A DNA stretch of 64,000 nt. Source: Sinonovacula constricta (taxonomy: Eukaryota; Mollusca; Bivalvia; Cardiida; Solecurtidae). The position numbers and the translations under genes are program-made. Each line of letters opens with the position of its first letter. Position 1 is the stretch's first letter. The notes below the pieces were generated by a model that did no database searches, was not told the origin of the DNA, and saw only the letters and a list, made by a program, of their open reading frames with translations. Shown here piece after piece: positions 63,946 through 64,000 of this stretch. The stretch spans positions 27,795,478 through 27,859,477 of the forward strand of contig CM017558.1 of the NCBI GenBank assembly GCA_007844125.1, in the 5' to 3' direction.

Positions 63946-64000
63946 ACAACAAAAACAACAACAACATCGCCATCGTTGTCGACATTGTCATTATTGGTGT

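Overview
This is an animal nuclear window, about two-thirds A+T, with short exons in long introns and many tRNA-derived SINEs, MITEs and simple repeats. The SINE-dense landscape and multi-CUB genes fit a lophotrochozoan, most likely a bivalve mollusc. That placement is inference, because no marker gene is present. Almost all long open frames here are artefacts of tandem repeats. The real genes were found by joining short exons through splice sites and codon phase.

Four genes are supported. (1) A minus-strand, partial EF-hand protein of the calmodulin/light-chain type (exons 2900-2921, 1702-1842, 1167-1424) continues off the left edge. (2) A plus-strand, five-exon gene (8183-16333) encodes a 220-residue secreted protein with two tandem six-cysteine domains and a hydrophobic C-terminus resembling a GPI-attachment signal; I do not recognise the family. 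(3) A plus-strand, 15-exon gene (17696-36784) encodes a 642-residue type I membrane protein with a signal peptide, four CUB domains, one transmembrane segment and a short Ser/Arg-rich tail. (4) A second, paralogous multi-CUB gene starts at 47418, has two complete CUB domains and a Thr-rich linker, and runs off the right edge after 63841. Genes 3 and 4 are head-to-tail tandem duplicates: the CUB1 and CUB2 exons have the same phases and nearly all the same lengths.

By region: 0-7 kb holds the EF-hand gene, MITEs, (TA)n tracts and a full SINE with target-site duplications. 7.2-8.0 kb is a 33/34-bp minisatellite directly upstream of the six-cysteine gene. 8.2-13.3 kb is that gene's first coding intron, filled with trinucleotide repeats and a degenerate 26-bp satellite. 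13.3-16.3 kb holds its remaining exons. 17.7-36.8 kb is CUB gene 1, whose last intron carries about 1.9 kb of minisatellite with a ~0.6-kb higher-order duplication. 37-47 kb is intergenic and dense in SINEs and MITEs. 47.4-64 kb is CUB gene 2, whose introns contain a 1.5-kb 19-bp array, a local tandem duplication with a dated MITE insertion, and a mariner relic.

The three plus-strand genes all encode secreted or membrane proteins built from disulfide modules. A role in cell-surface recognition or adhesion is plausible but unproven. No bona fide tRNA, rRNA, CRISPR array or virus-derived gene was seen.
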